Positions 39,082-50,594 are shown, counted from the first letter of the stretch. The stretch is 64,000 nt of DNA from Rodentolepis nana (GCA_900617975.1 UZAE01012022.1:1-64000), one strand, 5' to 3'. Numbers and translations are program-made. The notes: generated by a model not told the origin, from the letters alone.

Positions 39082-39264
39082 AGAGTGGGGAATTCGATTT
39101 GCAACGTGGTGACGAAAATGAGGACAATCAGGCTATCCAAGCCCTAGCGGATCTTTTCACCTGTCCGGCGACAACGTTTCCCTTGAGTGTTGGTCTCTTC
39201 TATGACTCAGTCAACTCAAAGAAAACACCAAATTTGCCGAGCTCTTCCCTGACAGAACTGGAAG
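39082..39264 (+). CDS. KIDINS220: KIDINS220-like exon 2: start of KAP domain with degenerate Walker A
   Basis: The acceptor is ttggcag (AG at 39080-39081) and the donor is gtaaag from 39265. Phase is 1 in and 1 out, 183 bases. The 61 residues begin with an acidic stretch (ESGEFDLQRGDENEDNQ), then ALADLFTCPATTFPLSVGLF, which fits the strand leading into the P-loop of KAP proteins. Where vertebrate KIDINS220 has the Walker A box GSGKS, this protein reads VNSKK in YDSVNSKKTPNL. One lysine lines up, but the glycines and the hydroxyl residue that hold phosphate are gone. The exon closes with SSLTELE, matching the helix after the P-loop, which continues into exon 3. ATP binding in the usual manner looks unlikely; this is an inference from the motif alone. 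Confidence 0.78.
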
Positions 39265-41185
39265 GTAAAGCGACAAATTTGATTAATATTTGATACGGAT
39301 CACCTTGATTTCGTCTTTAGTATAGCTTTAATAGTCTTTAACACAGACTCACTGCGGTAGAGGTATTATCATCAAATTTTCGACTGTTTGAAAAAAATTA
39401 TCACATATAAAAAGTGATAAGCAGATGCAAAACCAGCTTGGTATATGCAAAGTTAGTTGAAATTCGAGAGGAAGTAATGCAAGATGGTAAAAATAATGCT
39501 TTTTCATTCTGAAACCCCAAACATCGAACTCAAGCTACACAATATTTCATATTGTTAACAGAACATAGGGTCATGCCAAATTCATGTCCAAGAGTTATTT
39601 TGCGAAATATGTCGTGGTTTTAGAAACTACTGATGAATTTCTAGTAAAATCTCCAGTTAGCGTGTTCTTTTGTCTAAAATAAAGATATAAGTACTTTTTA
39701 AATTAAACAGAATAAATTAAATAAGTTCATTTTAAAGTTTATTTTAACATTGCTCTATCAAGGTGATTATGTGGCCAAAGCCCACTTGTTTGAAACAGGA
39801 TGAAAAAGGTGAACAAATTTAATTTTTCGAGGGTAATTTCCTCTCAAATTAATGCCTGCAACTTTTATCAGCTGCCATATTTGTAATTAGGCAAAGAAGA
39901 TGTGGTAATTAATCAAAGTGAGTATTTTGATAAGATTTAGAGAGTAAAAGTGAAAGCAAATTTATTTAGGAAGAGGAAGTTTTCGCCCAATCTCCCTCAC
40001 ACACACACAAATTGGGCAAACGGGCAATTGGGGATTATTAATTCGAGTCTTAATCAGTTTTGACGTTTAGTGGGAAGGCAAGAAATTAATGAGTCCTTCC
40101 GGGTGGAAAGTAAAAACCATTAGTTTTGATTAAATTTCACGGAGCCTGCGAGTGGGTAATGCTTGCTGTTTGGCGAAATTAAATGATGCGGGAAAATAGT
40201 TGAGTTTTCGGGCAGACATTTGCACAATACGCGAAGAAAATAGTTTCTTTTCTGCTTGGCACACCTACACATAGCTGAAATGTAAGGTCATTTAAAACAC
40301 CGATATCTCGAATGGAGAATTTTTATCAACCAAATGACAATATTAAATGCCTTAATTGAAGAAATCGATTTTTTAAAAATGATAAGAATCCACATGGAGC
40401 CATATCAGTGGACGTTCAATGGTTTGAATAATCAGCACATTGATTAAGTCGATCGATATTGATTGAAAATTCCCCAAAGGTTTCTCAAGTCATCTTCGAA
40501 CCTCACATTATTTTTTTATTATATAAAAAATCAATATTTTTACCTCCTTAAGCTCGATGCGAACAACTCATTTTGCTCCTTCGCTGGGAATTCGCATTCG
40601 CAGTGTGTCGATTATTGATTTTCGACTGCCTCTTTCGTGATGACTCAGCTTTGCCAGTTCTGCCCCACACATTCCTATTTTAAACCACTCGGTGCATGCA
40701 CTTGGCTCTTGCTCCCCTTTTATCGCGTTTCGCCTTGTCTTTTCTCTCACTTTTCGTTATCATTATATCCCCAAACAGAGCAAATTCTTTCAACTCTCAA
40801 CTTTGTATTCGTGATCTGAAAACAGTGCCAGTGATTAGCCTTAGCGAACGTTCTATGATTACCGATAATAGAAGAGCCATTAACCATACCAGGTGACAAC
40901 ATTCCTCTGAATAATATGTAAAATAATGGTATTCTCTATATTTAACGACCACCACAAAACACATGGGTTGAATTACTTGATCGCCCTTAAATATAAGATG
41001 GACGGTAGGTAATGTGATAAAGTAAAATATATTTGAACACACCAAAATAATTGTCATCCATTAAACTGATTTCCACGGGACTTCCGAATCGTTCCCCTTA
41101 ATACCTTGAGCTATGAAAGACTAAAGGACAATACGCTGCTTTTTCAAAGCGGGTTTATTCACCGTTTTTCTGTTTTAAAATACAT

Positions 41186-41222
<37 letters not shown>

Positions 41223-41449
41223 TATTTCATTTTTCACTCTCCCAGGCCAATGCTCTGATGAAGTTAATAATATACCCCTCTCACCTCGACTACCAGATAA
41301 TAATACTAACACGAATATTTATAAACCGCTTCTTACCATTCAGATGGTCCAATTAGTTAAATACCATCCCACTAAACTGCCCAATCAATGTTTGAAAAGT
41401 GTTAATTGTTATGCACATTCATTATATTTTGCATTTGTGCACACTTCAG
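39265..41449 (+). other. Intron 2 (2.2 kb)
   Basis: Begins gtaaag and ends cttcag; holds the first (TA)n tract. An alternative frame around 41246-41350 after a good acceptor (tcactctcccag) has no matching donor. Confidence 0.65.
41187..41219. repeat. Microsatellite (TA)n before exon 3
   Basis: About 33 bases of TA repeat, 230 bases upstream of exon 3. Confidence 0.95.
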
Positions 41450-41629
41450 AGGACATACGGATATTGCTACGCCTCAACACCAAAACCCTTCCAACATTCT
41501 GTGCTCCACTGGTCTTAGTTCCTACTTTGATCATTTTCCTCTTCTCTTATCTCCTGGCAATTGCGGTGAGATTTGAAGTTGGTCTTTCATTGGGCATCCT
41601 AGGCATTTGCATGCATTTCCTAATTTTAC
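41450..41629 (+). CDS. KIDINS220: KIDINS220-like exon 3: first pair of membrane helices
   Basis: The acceptor is cacttcag (AG at 41448-41449) and the donor is gtaagt from 41630. With the G carried from exon 2 the junction reads LTELEEDIRILLRLNTK. The exon is 180 bases, phase 1 to phase 1. The hydrophobic stretch PLVLVPTLIIFLFSYLLAIA is a membrane helix, followed after a short charged turn (RFE) by VGLSLGILGICMHFLIL, a second helix. This helix pair inserted after the Walker A region is the hallmark of membrane KAP NTPases such as KIDINS220. (TA)n tracts lie about 230 bases before the exon and 15 bases after it. An upstream ORF in the same frame extends back to 41344, and AG sites there (for example near 41343) are possible alternative acceptors, but only the chosen one fits both phase and homology. 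Confidence 0.78.
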
Positions 41630-44267
41630 GTAAGTTATATTGCATATATATATATATATATATTTGTTTAATTGTTTTATTGATCTTCGTTAGTACTTAA
41701 AAATTTGATATAGTGCTATTTATAAGTATTTTGGTATTTAAAAATTTAACCAATATGTTGAAAAAAATCTTTGATTTTCAAGCAAAAGTAAGGTTCCATA
41801 GGCATTTGAAGGAGGAAAAATGGATTTTAAGCACACTTGAATGATTTTACTCTGACAATTTGCTTTTACTAACTTTGACGAATTGAGCTTTCACGAAGTT
41901 TTCAGTTATCACATTAATTGAAGCCAGGAATATGAGACTGAAGTCTTCATAATAATTTCTTAACTTGAAGTGCGCGCGTGGAACATAGAAAAAAAGTTCA
42001 AAACTTGAACAGCCGTCGTAATAGATTTCATAGACGATTTCTAATGACAATAATCAGTATCTCGAAACGCGATAGAGCCCGTTCCTCTGGGCCTCCTCAA
42101 CGAGGCGCTTAGTTTTAAGATATTTTTTATGCCATGATACGTTCTGAAAATTATAGTGCAAATACGACATGCTAGTTTGGAAAATATTGAATGCCGAAAT
42201 AAAGGGGGGTGGGGTGGGGGGTGGGATCACAATTTTGAATGGGATAAAGCGTTTTATTTAATCGAAAACATCCACAAAATTTTGCAGAGAAAACATGCGA
42301 AAATACTGTCTAATAACTCTGAATTTGGGGTTACATATCTATTTGTGGCTATCTGTCTGCCTTTATATTTATGTGGAGAAATTCATGCATTACGTATTCA
42401 TGCGTACGGGCCAAATTGATTGACATTCTGATATGATCTTGCAACGAAAGCAAGAAAGTGAGTTTATTTAGTTAAATTTAGACCAATTGAGTGGAGTTTA
42501 AGTCATTTTTTACAATTAATGACAATCTCAATCAGAAGGGATATCAGCGTTGACAATTACTTTTGTTAAAAACCTTCAAAAAATGAGCCGCTTAATATTT
42601 TGAATCGGACGAAAATAAAGAAATATCAAATGCCCTAGAGTGCTCATTACGTCTGATTTTTAAATGAATTTTTATTAAAATGAAATTGGTTTTAAGTATG
42701 CATTGCACCATTTTACAACTTTCACCTCTTAGAATGGAGAGAGTGAAAAACGCATGAACCTTTAGGGCAGTCACCAAAATAGTTAAATTAAATACTCACT
42801 TCATTTGACATGTGTTACAATCCGAAAGAATACAGTATACTTGCTTATATTTTTAAATTTACTCAACATTGTTCTTGTTAGACTCATAATTACTTATTTT
42901 TCGTTCTGTAAGAAATCATTTAGTTAGATTTTGCCCAGCAAATATTTGGAAGAGAGTTGAGGCTTTATCCGGATGTTGCCTGAATGCTTGAAGAGTCAGT
43001 AAGGCTTTGCTCCAATGAAATGAGCTAAGAATGAATTGTTTGCTTCAACACTTATTAACATAATTTTATTACCAGGTGAATTAATATTTCCGCCATAAAT
43101 CCGCCCCCCCTCCCAATCAGCATATAATATTAAATAGTCATAATTTGGAAATAAATAACCATTATACAAAAATATTTATTTTTAGAGAGAGTATTTGAGA
43201 GTTTATTTTTATATACCTTTTGTCTAGTATTTTAAGAGCATCATAATTAAGCAAATTCGATATCAAAGTAGCGGTTCAAATCAACTTTCCACTTAACTCG
43301 GTGGTACCTAATCAATCTTATCATTGATTATGAATTCCAATGCTGATGCATTAAAACTAAATGAAAGAGATAACAAAATAAACGATTTGCCCTAAAGGAG
43401 AACTGAAGCATTCAAAATGGCATGACAACATTGTTTCATGCCTATTCATTACTTTTTTATCCATACAATAGCTGTGATCAGTTTTTACACCCATTTCTCA
43501 GTGATTTCTTTATGCTTGGAGAGCCGTAATGGAAGAGAAAATTGCTAACCCATTGTCCTTCTACTTGTATGGGCTCAGGCGTAGATTGATAATTGCAAAT
43601 AAACGTGCACCACAAGCGAACATAAAGGGGTCAGCTCCATAATTATATCTCTGAAATGGTGGCGGGATAGGCAGAGAAGATGAAGGAGTTGAATATGACT
43701 TTTATAACCAATGAACTAAATGCATGGCTCAATTAGATAACGGTGTTCAGGTCTTTGCAAAGTCTTTTGTCACTCCACCCGTTACAGTGAACAGACTGAT
43801 GATTAACTGGTGTGTGCATTCAGATCGATCAAGAAGTGTCCGATGCTCACGAATTTCACTCAAATGCGTTCATTTTCTTCACCCCGCACTTCCAATCATT
43901 GATGTTCATCTAATTCGCATAAAATGAATCACCACGTTTTTAGACGCACAAATTGCCATATATACATAACGTTTATGATTTTTTTTTCATAATTAAGCAA
44001 TCCTCACGTGAGCTAGGACAATGTACCTGGCGCTCCAGCTAAATACTACTGGGACTGACTATGGATAAAATGAAATCTACTTGGGATACATTTGTGTTAC
44101 CATGGTAATACTAAGCACAACTGTATCTAAGGCGCAATCTCTTTATAGATCGTGAAAACAAATTATATTTTTGACGATTTTAAGATCATCACTATTGACA
44201 ACAAAAATTTATCTCATTATGTTAACTTTTATTTTCCTTTAATTGTAAGTTACAATTTTTTTTCAAG
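41630..44267 (+). other. Intron 3 (about 2.6 kb, may hide a small exon)
   Basis: Begins gtaagt. The phase does not match exon 4 at its best acceptor. Contains a GGGGTG-rich stretch near 42204-42227. Confidence 0.5.
41645..41662. repeat. Microsatellite (TA)n after exon 3
   Basis: About 18 bases of TA repeat, 15 bases downstream of the exon 3 end. Confidence 0.95.
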
Positions 44268-44418
44268 TATCCATAGCAATTGGCAAGAAGTGCTTCAACT
44301 TACGAGTTGCGTGGAATGCAAGTCTCACACTGTCTGCCTTCGCCCGACAAATTACACTTTTCACCAAGTTCCTCTTTTACTATCCCAGGCGGAAGTTCAA
44401 CTCCTTGAATCCTGTGAA
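44268..44418 (+). CDS. KIDINS220: KIDINS220-like exon 4: cytosolic segment between helix pairs (start uncertain)
   Basis: The frame reads SIHSNWQEVLQLTSC, then NYTFHQVPLLLSQAEVQLLE, and ends SCE at a consensus donor (gtgagt from 44419), phase 0, which fits exon 5. The best upstream acceptor is tttttttcaag at 44267, but it would leave one base before the first full codon, while exon 3 leaves one base and needs two. Acceptors giving the right phase exist at 44287 and 44290; they cut off the NWQEVL segment that resembles the NW-VL stretch in vertebrate KIDINS220. A missing short exon between 41630 and 44267 would also solve the mismatch. The 3' end is better supported than the 5' end. Confidence 0.6.
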
Positions 44419-45231
44419 GTGAGTCAAATTTAATTAACAACAACAGCACATGAACAGGTCTCCGCCTAGTACTCACAGAATTCCAAATTATAAGAAAAAA
44501 AGTTAAAAGGGAAATTTTTCATTTTCAAGCATATATATGAATAAATTTTGTGAGTGTTAGAGGTTAAAAGCCCTCCTACTCCTGATTAGTTTTCCACTAG
44601 CCTAATATGTCCGTTCCATTGTCTGAAACTGATGAGCTGTCTTACATGATTTACTTTTAAAGAAGGCACTGAAGTTCATTAGAGCTCACGCATATCAGCA
44701 TAAACGGATGTAAAGAGGGTGACTCACGTTAATTATTTAATATAAGTAGATATTTTCGTAAAGTCCTTTTACACTAAGATTCAACTGTCCACCCTCTTTT
44801 AGAAGGGCGTAATTTTGTCGCCAGTGAGTATTTTGGGACTAGAAACTCCCTACGTACTCTGGATAACATATGCTTTCTAACCTTAAGCGTTTGACGAATT
44901 TAAAGAGTACCAGTATGACAGTCATTTAAAGATTTTTTTGTCAGATAGAGCCCATCAAGTCGAAGCTAGCCTCAAGCTACTAACACCAGCTTAAATTGAA
45001 GAAAAAGCCACCTTTTAAGTTCACTTGACAATATCTGCTCCCATTGTCATAGTGAGGTTTCGAGGTTGACTCGAGTTAAAAATGAGTGATTATGCCTCTG
45101 ATTTAACTCAGAAAAGGTATGCAAACTTAGAGATTTTGTCCATCTTTAAACAACTGTTGGTTTTTTTTTCTCGAAAAATTTAAATTAAAAATACACACTC
45201 TTTTATTATTAGGGTTAGAGTTTTATGGGCA

Positions 45232-45273
45232 AGAGGAGGAGGAGGAGGAGGAGGAGCAGGAGGAGGAGGAGGA
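45232..45273. repeat. Microsatellite (GGA)n
   Basis: About fourteen GGA units with one GCA interruption, in the intron between exons 4 and 5; a purine-rich array that could act as a splicing enhancer. Confidence 0.95.
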
Positions 45274-46966
45274 CTCGCTAGTATTACTCACGTATGTAGC
45301 CATTTATGAAGACAATTCAAACGATTTAATTACAGGGCTAGGCAAAAGCTGCCCCAACGACTACTAAAATTTCAGCCTTTCAAGACCTCTAAGTTTTGGA
45401 ATAAAACAGACATAATGGTAAAAGCTACATACATTTTTTGGTGGGGGGGGGGACAAATTTTGATTCCTAAAATAGAAAAGACCATTTGAAGGCATTAACA
45501 TATACGCTCTTTTTGGACAAAAAAATATACCATGCATATATAAATTACATAAAATCAATATGACCAATACAACGGTGTTGAGAAAATACATTTTAGTAGA
45601 TACAAGTTCAGTACAAACGAAATATACGCAATGTCAATAGTATGTTAATAATGTATTGAATTAGCGTCAATACTCCTATACATCGCATTATCGTCCTGCC
45701 CGTACCTACCTTATTCGTTGAAAAAGCATGGATCTTAATCGGCTTTTGACAAGCCATCCGCACTAATGCACTGAACAACAAGATCTGAATGCTATGACCA
45801 AGAAATATATCGAGAAATATGGACATTCGGCTACTCTAATACGAAACGGAAGACAAAGCCTTAGAGTTTGTAGAGTTATAAGCCCCAGCAGAGTTGAAAA
45901 TGTGAGAGAGTTGGAATCGAGAGGCTGTTGAGAGCAAAGTCATTTAATTATAACCATAAGTAATTTGTTTTCGATTTAAGATTGGACAATATCTTGCTTT
46001 GCAAAGTTCATATTTAATGGTTTTCCCTATGGACTACAGGGTTCATTTCCATCCCCACTATTTGCAGATTTTTTGAGTTCTGCTTAGTTATAATGGCTGG
46101 TCTTGACACTACAAACTATTTTTTTCATTCATGGACTTGAAAATAACAAAGTATCTTAAAAGGGAGAGATCGAGGGATGCCTAGAATATCCAAGAAGTGA
46201 AAAAAGTATTCGACCTGAATCCACAGCTCCAATTCTCATCTCACAAAAAAAATCGACTGATTTACTCTCCCTTGAGTTCTCATGGTAGTAGCCAGGCTTT
46301 TTCAACTTTCTATGGGCTATAACACTGTATAAAACAGCAGTTGATAACGAGCAGAGATCAATAAACATTCTGAAGGTCGAGATACAAGTAATTCACAGAT
46401 AACATTTTCGCCTGATACCTTGGTAAAATCAATAAGCAACCTTAGTTAAACCCTAGGGTTGGTTACTATTCATTTTATCAGATAAATAAAGGGGTCTCTT
46501 GATAAAACTTGAGATAGAATTGCTGATTTAAGGCGTAATTGGTCATTCATTGACAACTGAAGATGTTACTCAGATTGCCTTTGATATGGAAAGATAATTA
46601 TCATTATTTCCGTTCACCTTCTTCCATCTTTAAATAACACCACTCCACTCTGACGAGATTTTTTTATATTTTCAACTGTCAATATTAAGCGGATATCTCG
46701 GCCAACGAGTTAGTGAGTGAGGTGGATAGTGGGAGAGAGGCAGTGAAATAAATGAGAGATCTTATCAGTATCTTCCCTCTGACAGAGCGCAAATTTCTCT
46801 CGTCATGCGATATTTACCATTAGAGGAGCAGTTTTCCTTTTTTACCGAAGAAAATTTTCTCTCCACCTCTTTCTCCCTATTTAACCAAGCATCTAACAGC
46901 AAAGGATTGCTTGGAGAAGAAGATATTCACAAAGATTACGCAGGAATGCGACAGGAGGGATGAGGT

Positions 46967-46988
46967 GGGGGGGGGGGGGGGGGGGGGG
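46967..46988 (+). repeat. Poly-G tract, 22 bases
   Basis: An unbroken G run in the intron between exons 4 and 5 of the KIDINS220-like gene; as RNA it could form a quadruplex. Confidence 0.95.
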
Positions 46989-47568
46989 AAATCGCTGTTT
47001 TAAAGTCTATCCAGTTCTCTGCCCAAGTGACTGTTTATTAATTTGTAGATTGATCAAAAGAGAAACCAAAAACTAGCAAATCGTTATCATCATTTGCCTC
47101 TTAAAGCAGCTAATGAGTTTCCTTACTGAGATTTAATTAATCTAATTTGGTGAAATAATGACCTAATGTGTTTAATGATAAAGTTTACTGATAGTCAAGA
47201 GGCTAAGAACATAAATGCCTACGTTGCTTTCTCAAATTATTCAATTTGAAGAAATGGCCAATTTAATCACTAAAAACAGGAATCGAGCTATGTAGAAACG
47301 AAACAGTATGCAATCCAGTGTATGATAAATGAAATTTGAGGTTATGAGATTGAAACAGTGAACACGAACTGAAACAAAAAAAACCAAGAATTTTGTAGGC
47401 CCTCAACAACTTTTCGATTCTATCCAAAGTATCCCTTTAAGGAACTTTAGTTCCAACTGATTCCATTCGCTCTCCCATCACGAAAGCATTTTGCCTTGAT
47501 GTAAATCATAATTGGATAACACATCTGAGTTGTGCTATTCGTTGAAAAGTATGGATGGTTTCATACAT

Positions 47569-48220
47569 TTATGCATTTCAAATGGCAGGCTTTATGATAT
47601 TTATCATTAGCCCTTAAACTTTGACTTCAGTTTCCCCCAAGAGTGGGGGGGGTATATTTTTAGCAGTTAGCTTCCCCCAGGGGTGGGGGGTGCATATATA
47701 GCAGTTAATTAATAGCAGTTCATTCTATCATTAGCCCTTAAACTTTGACTTCAGCTTCCCCCAAGAGGGGGTGGGGTACATACAATTCATGGAGGGGGTA
47801 CATTTATAGCAGTTAATTAATAGCAATTCTGGTACATTTATAGCAGTTAATTAATAGCAATTCATTAGGGGTATATTTTTAGCAGTTAATTAAAAGCAGT
47901 TCCTTTGCTGTCTTCTTGCTTCCCAGTATCTCTGGCATTCCGTCATTGTCTTTAGAGCTGGGCACCGAATCAGGTGGGTCTTCTCCATTCCCTCCTGTAG
48001 GTTACATAGGGGGCATGTGAATCGAGTGTATACTCCCAATCTGTGAAGGTGTTTTGCCAAGCAATCGTGTCCGGTACGTAGTCTAAACTCTTATAGCCTT
48101 GTTTCAAGCTAATCATAATAGATAGAAGTCAAATCAAATGCAGAGTGATAGACTTTTTTGCCGTACGAAGGTACGTTGTCCAGGGTGCACCACGTGGAGG
48201 TAAGTCTATCGCGCACCCCT
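47569..48220 (-). repeat. Long chimeric S-rep copy (9) with LINE body and internal duplications
   Basis: The + strand left end has caaatggcaggctttatgat (shared tail) and the right end gtaagtctatcgcgcacccc (shared head). Between them the usual S-rep middle is replaced by a LINE C-terminal coding fragment (47890-48090). Near the tail, the block cattagcccttaaactttga is duplicated at about 47604 and 47730, and gcagttaattaatagca occurs several times between 47660 and 47900. It lies in the KIDINS220-like intron between exons 4 and 5. Confidence 0.82.
47890..48090 (-). pseudogene. LINE polyprotein C-terminal fragment inside a chimeric repeat
   Basis: On the minus strand an uninterrupted 66-codon frame with stop reads EFRLRTGHDCLAKHLHRLGV, YTRFTCPLCNLQEGMEKTHL, IRCPALKTMTECQRYWEARR. 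RTGHDCLAKHLHRLG followed by CPLC...H....C is the C-terminal zinc-knuckle region found after the reverse transcriptase/RNase H part of many invertebrate non-LTR retrotransposons. It lies between the head and tail shared with the S-rep family. There is no reverse transcriptase domain here, so it is a 5'-truncated piece, but the lack of stops suggests fairly recent origin. Confidence 0.75.
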
Positions 48221-49412
48221 GGTTTCATTCATCGAATTGTCAATCATTTCATAATCAGTGGATACTGCTTCATTTTTGGTGAATCAATCAGATTATTGCA
48301 GTCTACATTAGTCATCTGTTAATATTCTACAAACACAGCCTCCAAACTGTGTTTACAAAGGTCGACTTGCTAGTGAAGTCAATCATCCCAACTGGTATAG
48401 ATACCCAAAGATATCTGAATTTGTGGCCTTATTTAGCAAATTTGCTAATTTAATCAATGCATTAATCCGAAGCGTTTTAACATTAGTCAAAATGGACAAT
48501 GATTCTCATGAATACATCATTCAGATGACAATATAATAAGTTCAAGAAGGTTTATTAGAATAAATCCTATGATATTGAAGGGTTATCGATTATTCCTATA
48601 TATGAAATGGTAGCATTCGTCCTTTGTGGAAAATACAGCGTTTGCTTCACTATAAATTAGCCTTCTTTAGTCAGTGCGGTTCCCTAGTCCGTTTAGAGGG
48701 CGTGCATCATTAGACATCAAACTCCCGATTACAAAATTCACTGGACGATCAAATCGGCAGATTTCATAATAACCCACCACAAGTGTTCCCGCATAGGAGT
48801 AAAGATCTGGAGTCCATAACATATTTTTACGAAAGTGATTTTGGCAAATTGATGCAAAAATTTCGTTGCATAGCAACAGCATTATCAAAAATTAATGAAG
48901 GTCAAATTTAAATAATATGTCCTTCGTTTCCACACACCTACACATGCACAAATAGATGACAATAAATAAGTTGGACAATTGACGATGTCAAATGATACAT
49001 AAAAGACCTTTTCCGTCATCAGCTATTGTTCTTTCTTGGAAAAGTTTGTTTCAGCGAAAGAGACATAAAATTCACGGACAGATGATTGCAACGATAACAA
49101 GCTATTATCAGTACGCAAACATAATAAAAGTTTTGGCACAAGGTTGAAGTGTATTATTGATCAAATAAAATAAACATTTAGTGTTTCGAATTTCATTACA
49201 TACATAGACATAGTCATAAAACTCAACTTAGTAGAATTAAAGTTAATGAAATCCTAATGGCTAGTATTTGACGTTGTTCATTTCATCTCATCAAACTGCA
49301 AAAATGTTTCCTCGAATAGATACTAGAGAATTAGAACCAAAAATTTACAACAATGTGATGAATAACAAAGTTGAATCTATAAAATTATGCTTTTGTCTTC
49401 TCTAGGCTCCAG

Positions 49413-49557
49413 ACTATCAGCTATCGTCTTTCCCAGTCCCCTAACACACCTCACCTAGTTCTGACACTCATTCAACTTATGTGGCTAGCGATGGAACGTC
49501 AGTACAATCCCATAGTGGTTCGACTTCAGCGATTTATGCATACGAGTACCTTACCAC
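49413..49557 (+). CDS. KIDINS220: KIDINS220-like exon 5: cytosolic segment before third helix
   Basis: The polypyrimidine-rich acceptor region (ttttgtcttctctaggctccag) offers AG at 49404-49405 and at 49411-49412. Only the second gives phase 0, matching exon 4. The donor is gtaagt from 49558 and the exon ends in phase 1. The 48 residues read TISYRLSQSPNTPHLVLTLI, then QLMWLAMERQYNPIVVRLQR and FMHTSTLP. The LVLTLI...MERQYN...VVRLQRF spacing fits the helix that precedes the CCLP motif of KIDINS220. The leftover C plus the first two bases of exon 6 makes Leu without a break. The two other frames are stopped within the exon, supporting the chosen frame. Confidence 0.75.
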
Positions 49558-50594
49558 GTAAGTGACATTATCTTCCCTATGTCGCGTGCGCCAACATAAT
49601 GACATTTCTGCCAATTACCTGAGGAAAGACCCATTTTTTTGGTTACATAGGTCCAACAGAATTAAGAGATGAATTTGTGATTCTTCTTAAAGTTATCTTC
49701 AAGAATACCATGAATATGGTTTGAGCTAATAGTAGCTGTAATCTTCTTCTAAGCTGTGAGCAAATAAGTCATGCCTGGAGAACCTCAAAACTCAGTCAAA
49801 TGGCTGTCGGTAATTATAAATTTAATATAAGAGAACATAGAAATATGCATTTAAAATTTTAACTCAAAGATTTCTAATATTGATTGACTGGCTGTAGTAA
49901 ACAAGTATGTTGAATAAGATATATTTCGTCGTCTATCTCAAAAAGCGTTTTCAGTCATCATCTTGAGTAAAGCTCTGGTCTACTATGGAGACTCTGGTGA
50001 GAAACTCCAGTCCTGCAACCAGTGCGATTGACAGTTACCATCACTTGGTGAGCGTTGATGAACATCGAGCGCATCATCACTAACTTTACTGACGAAAACA
50101 TTGACTCCAGCGCAACCGACACATATATCATATTTCAGCAATCAAGAGACTTATTGAAGCTATGTGTAAATTAATTTATCGTTTGATAACTTCGAAACGC
50201 ACATTGATTTTGTTCGATAACCGCCCTCTAACTCTAAAACAACGGAGTAAGTATAACATTCATATAGAGCACAACAAACTTTATTGATAATTGACAGGTT
50301 GGGATCACTGAAAATGAAAATATGCAAATGAACAGGCGATTGGCATGCTAGGCGACTAGCAAACGAAGAGGGAAACACAAAACCTAAGTATATACCCCGC
50401 CATTTAAGTATTATTGATTGATTGCCTTCCACAGATAGGAATAATCATCTTCATCGGAAAGCATTATTTTGACAGTCCAATATTCGTATGCCTTATAAAG
50501 AGCAAGAGTTAATAAATTTTTGAGTTGGGTTTCAAAACTACTGCTTCTTAGATTTCAAATTTATCTTGTTGAATTTTCTCTAATTAAATTTCAG
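49558..50594 (+). other. Intron 5 (1.0 kb)
   Basis: Begins gtaagt and ends tttcag; nothing else recognised. An open minus-strand frame at 50160-50432 has no motif. Confidence 0.7.

Larger units (their letters stand above)
44419..49412 (+). other. Intron 4 (5 kb)
   Basis: Begins gtgagt and ends ggctccag. Contains the GGA array, the 22-base G run, and the chimeric LINE/S-rep element. Confidence 0.65.

Noticed and set aside
41246..41350. Alternative exon after the acceptor tcactctcccag upstream of exon 3
   Set aside because: The frame from it (ANALMKLIIYPSHLDYQ) meets a stop near 41350 and has no donor in phase.
48185..48220. Spliced-leader RNA gene, because the head contains GGAG|GTAAGT
   Set aside because: No Sm-site-like U-rich motif or three-stem layout follows, and copies are dispersed rather than tandem.
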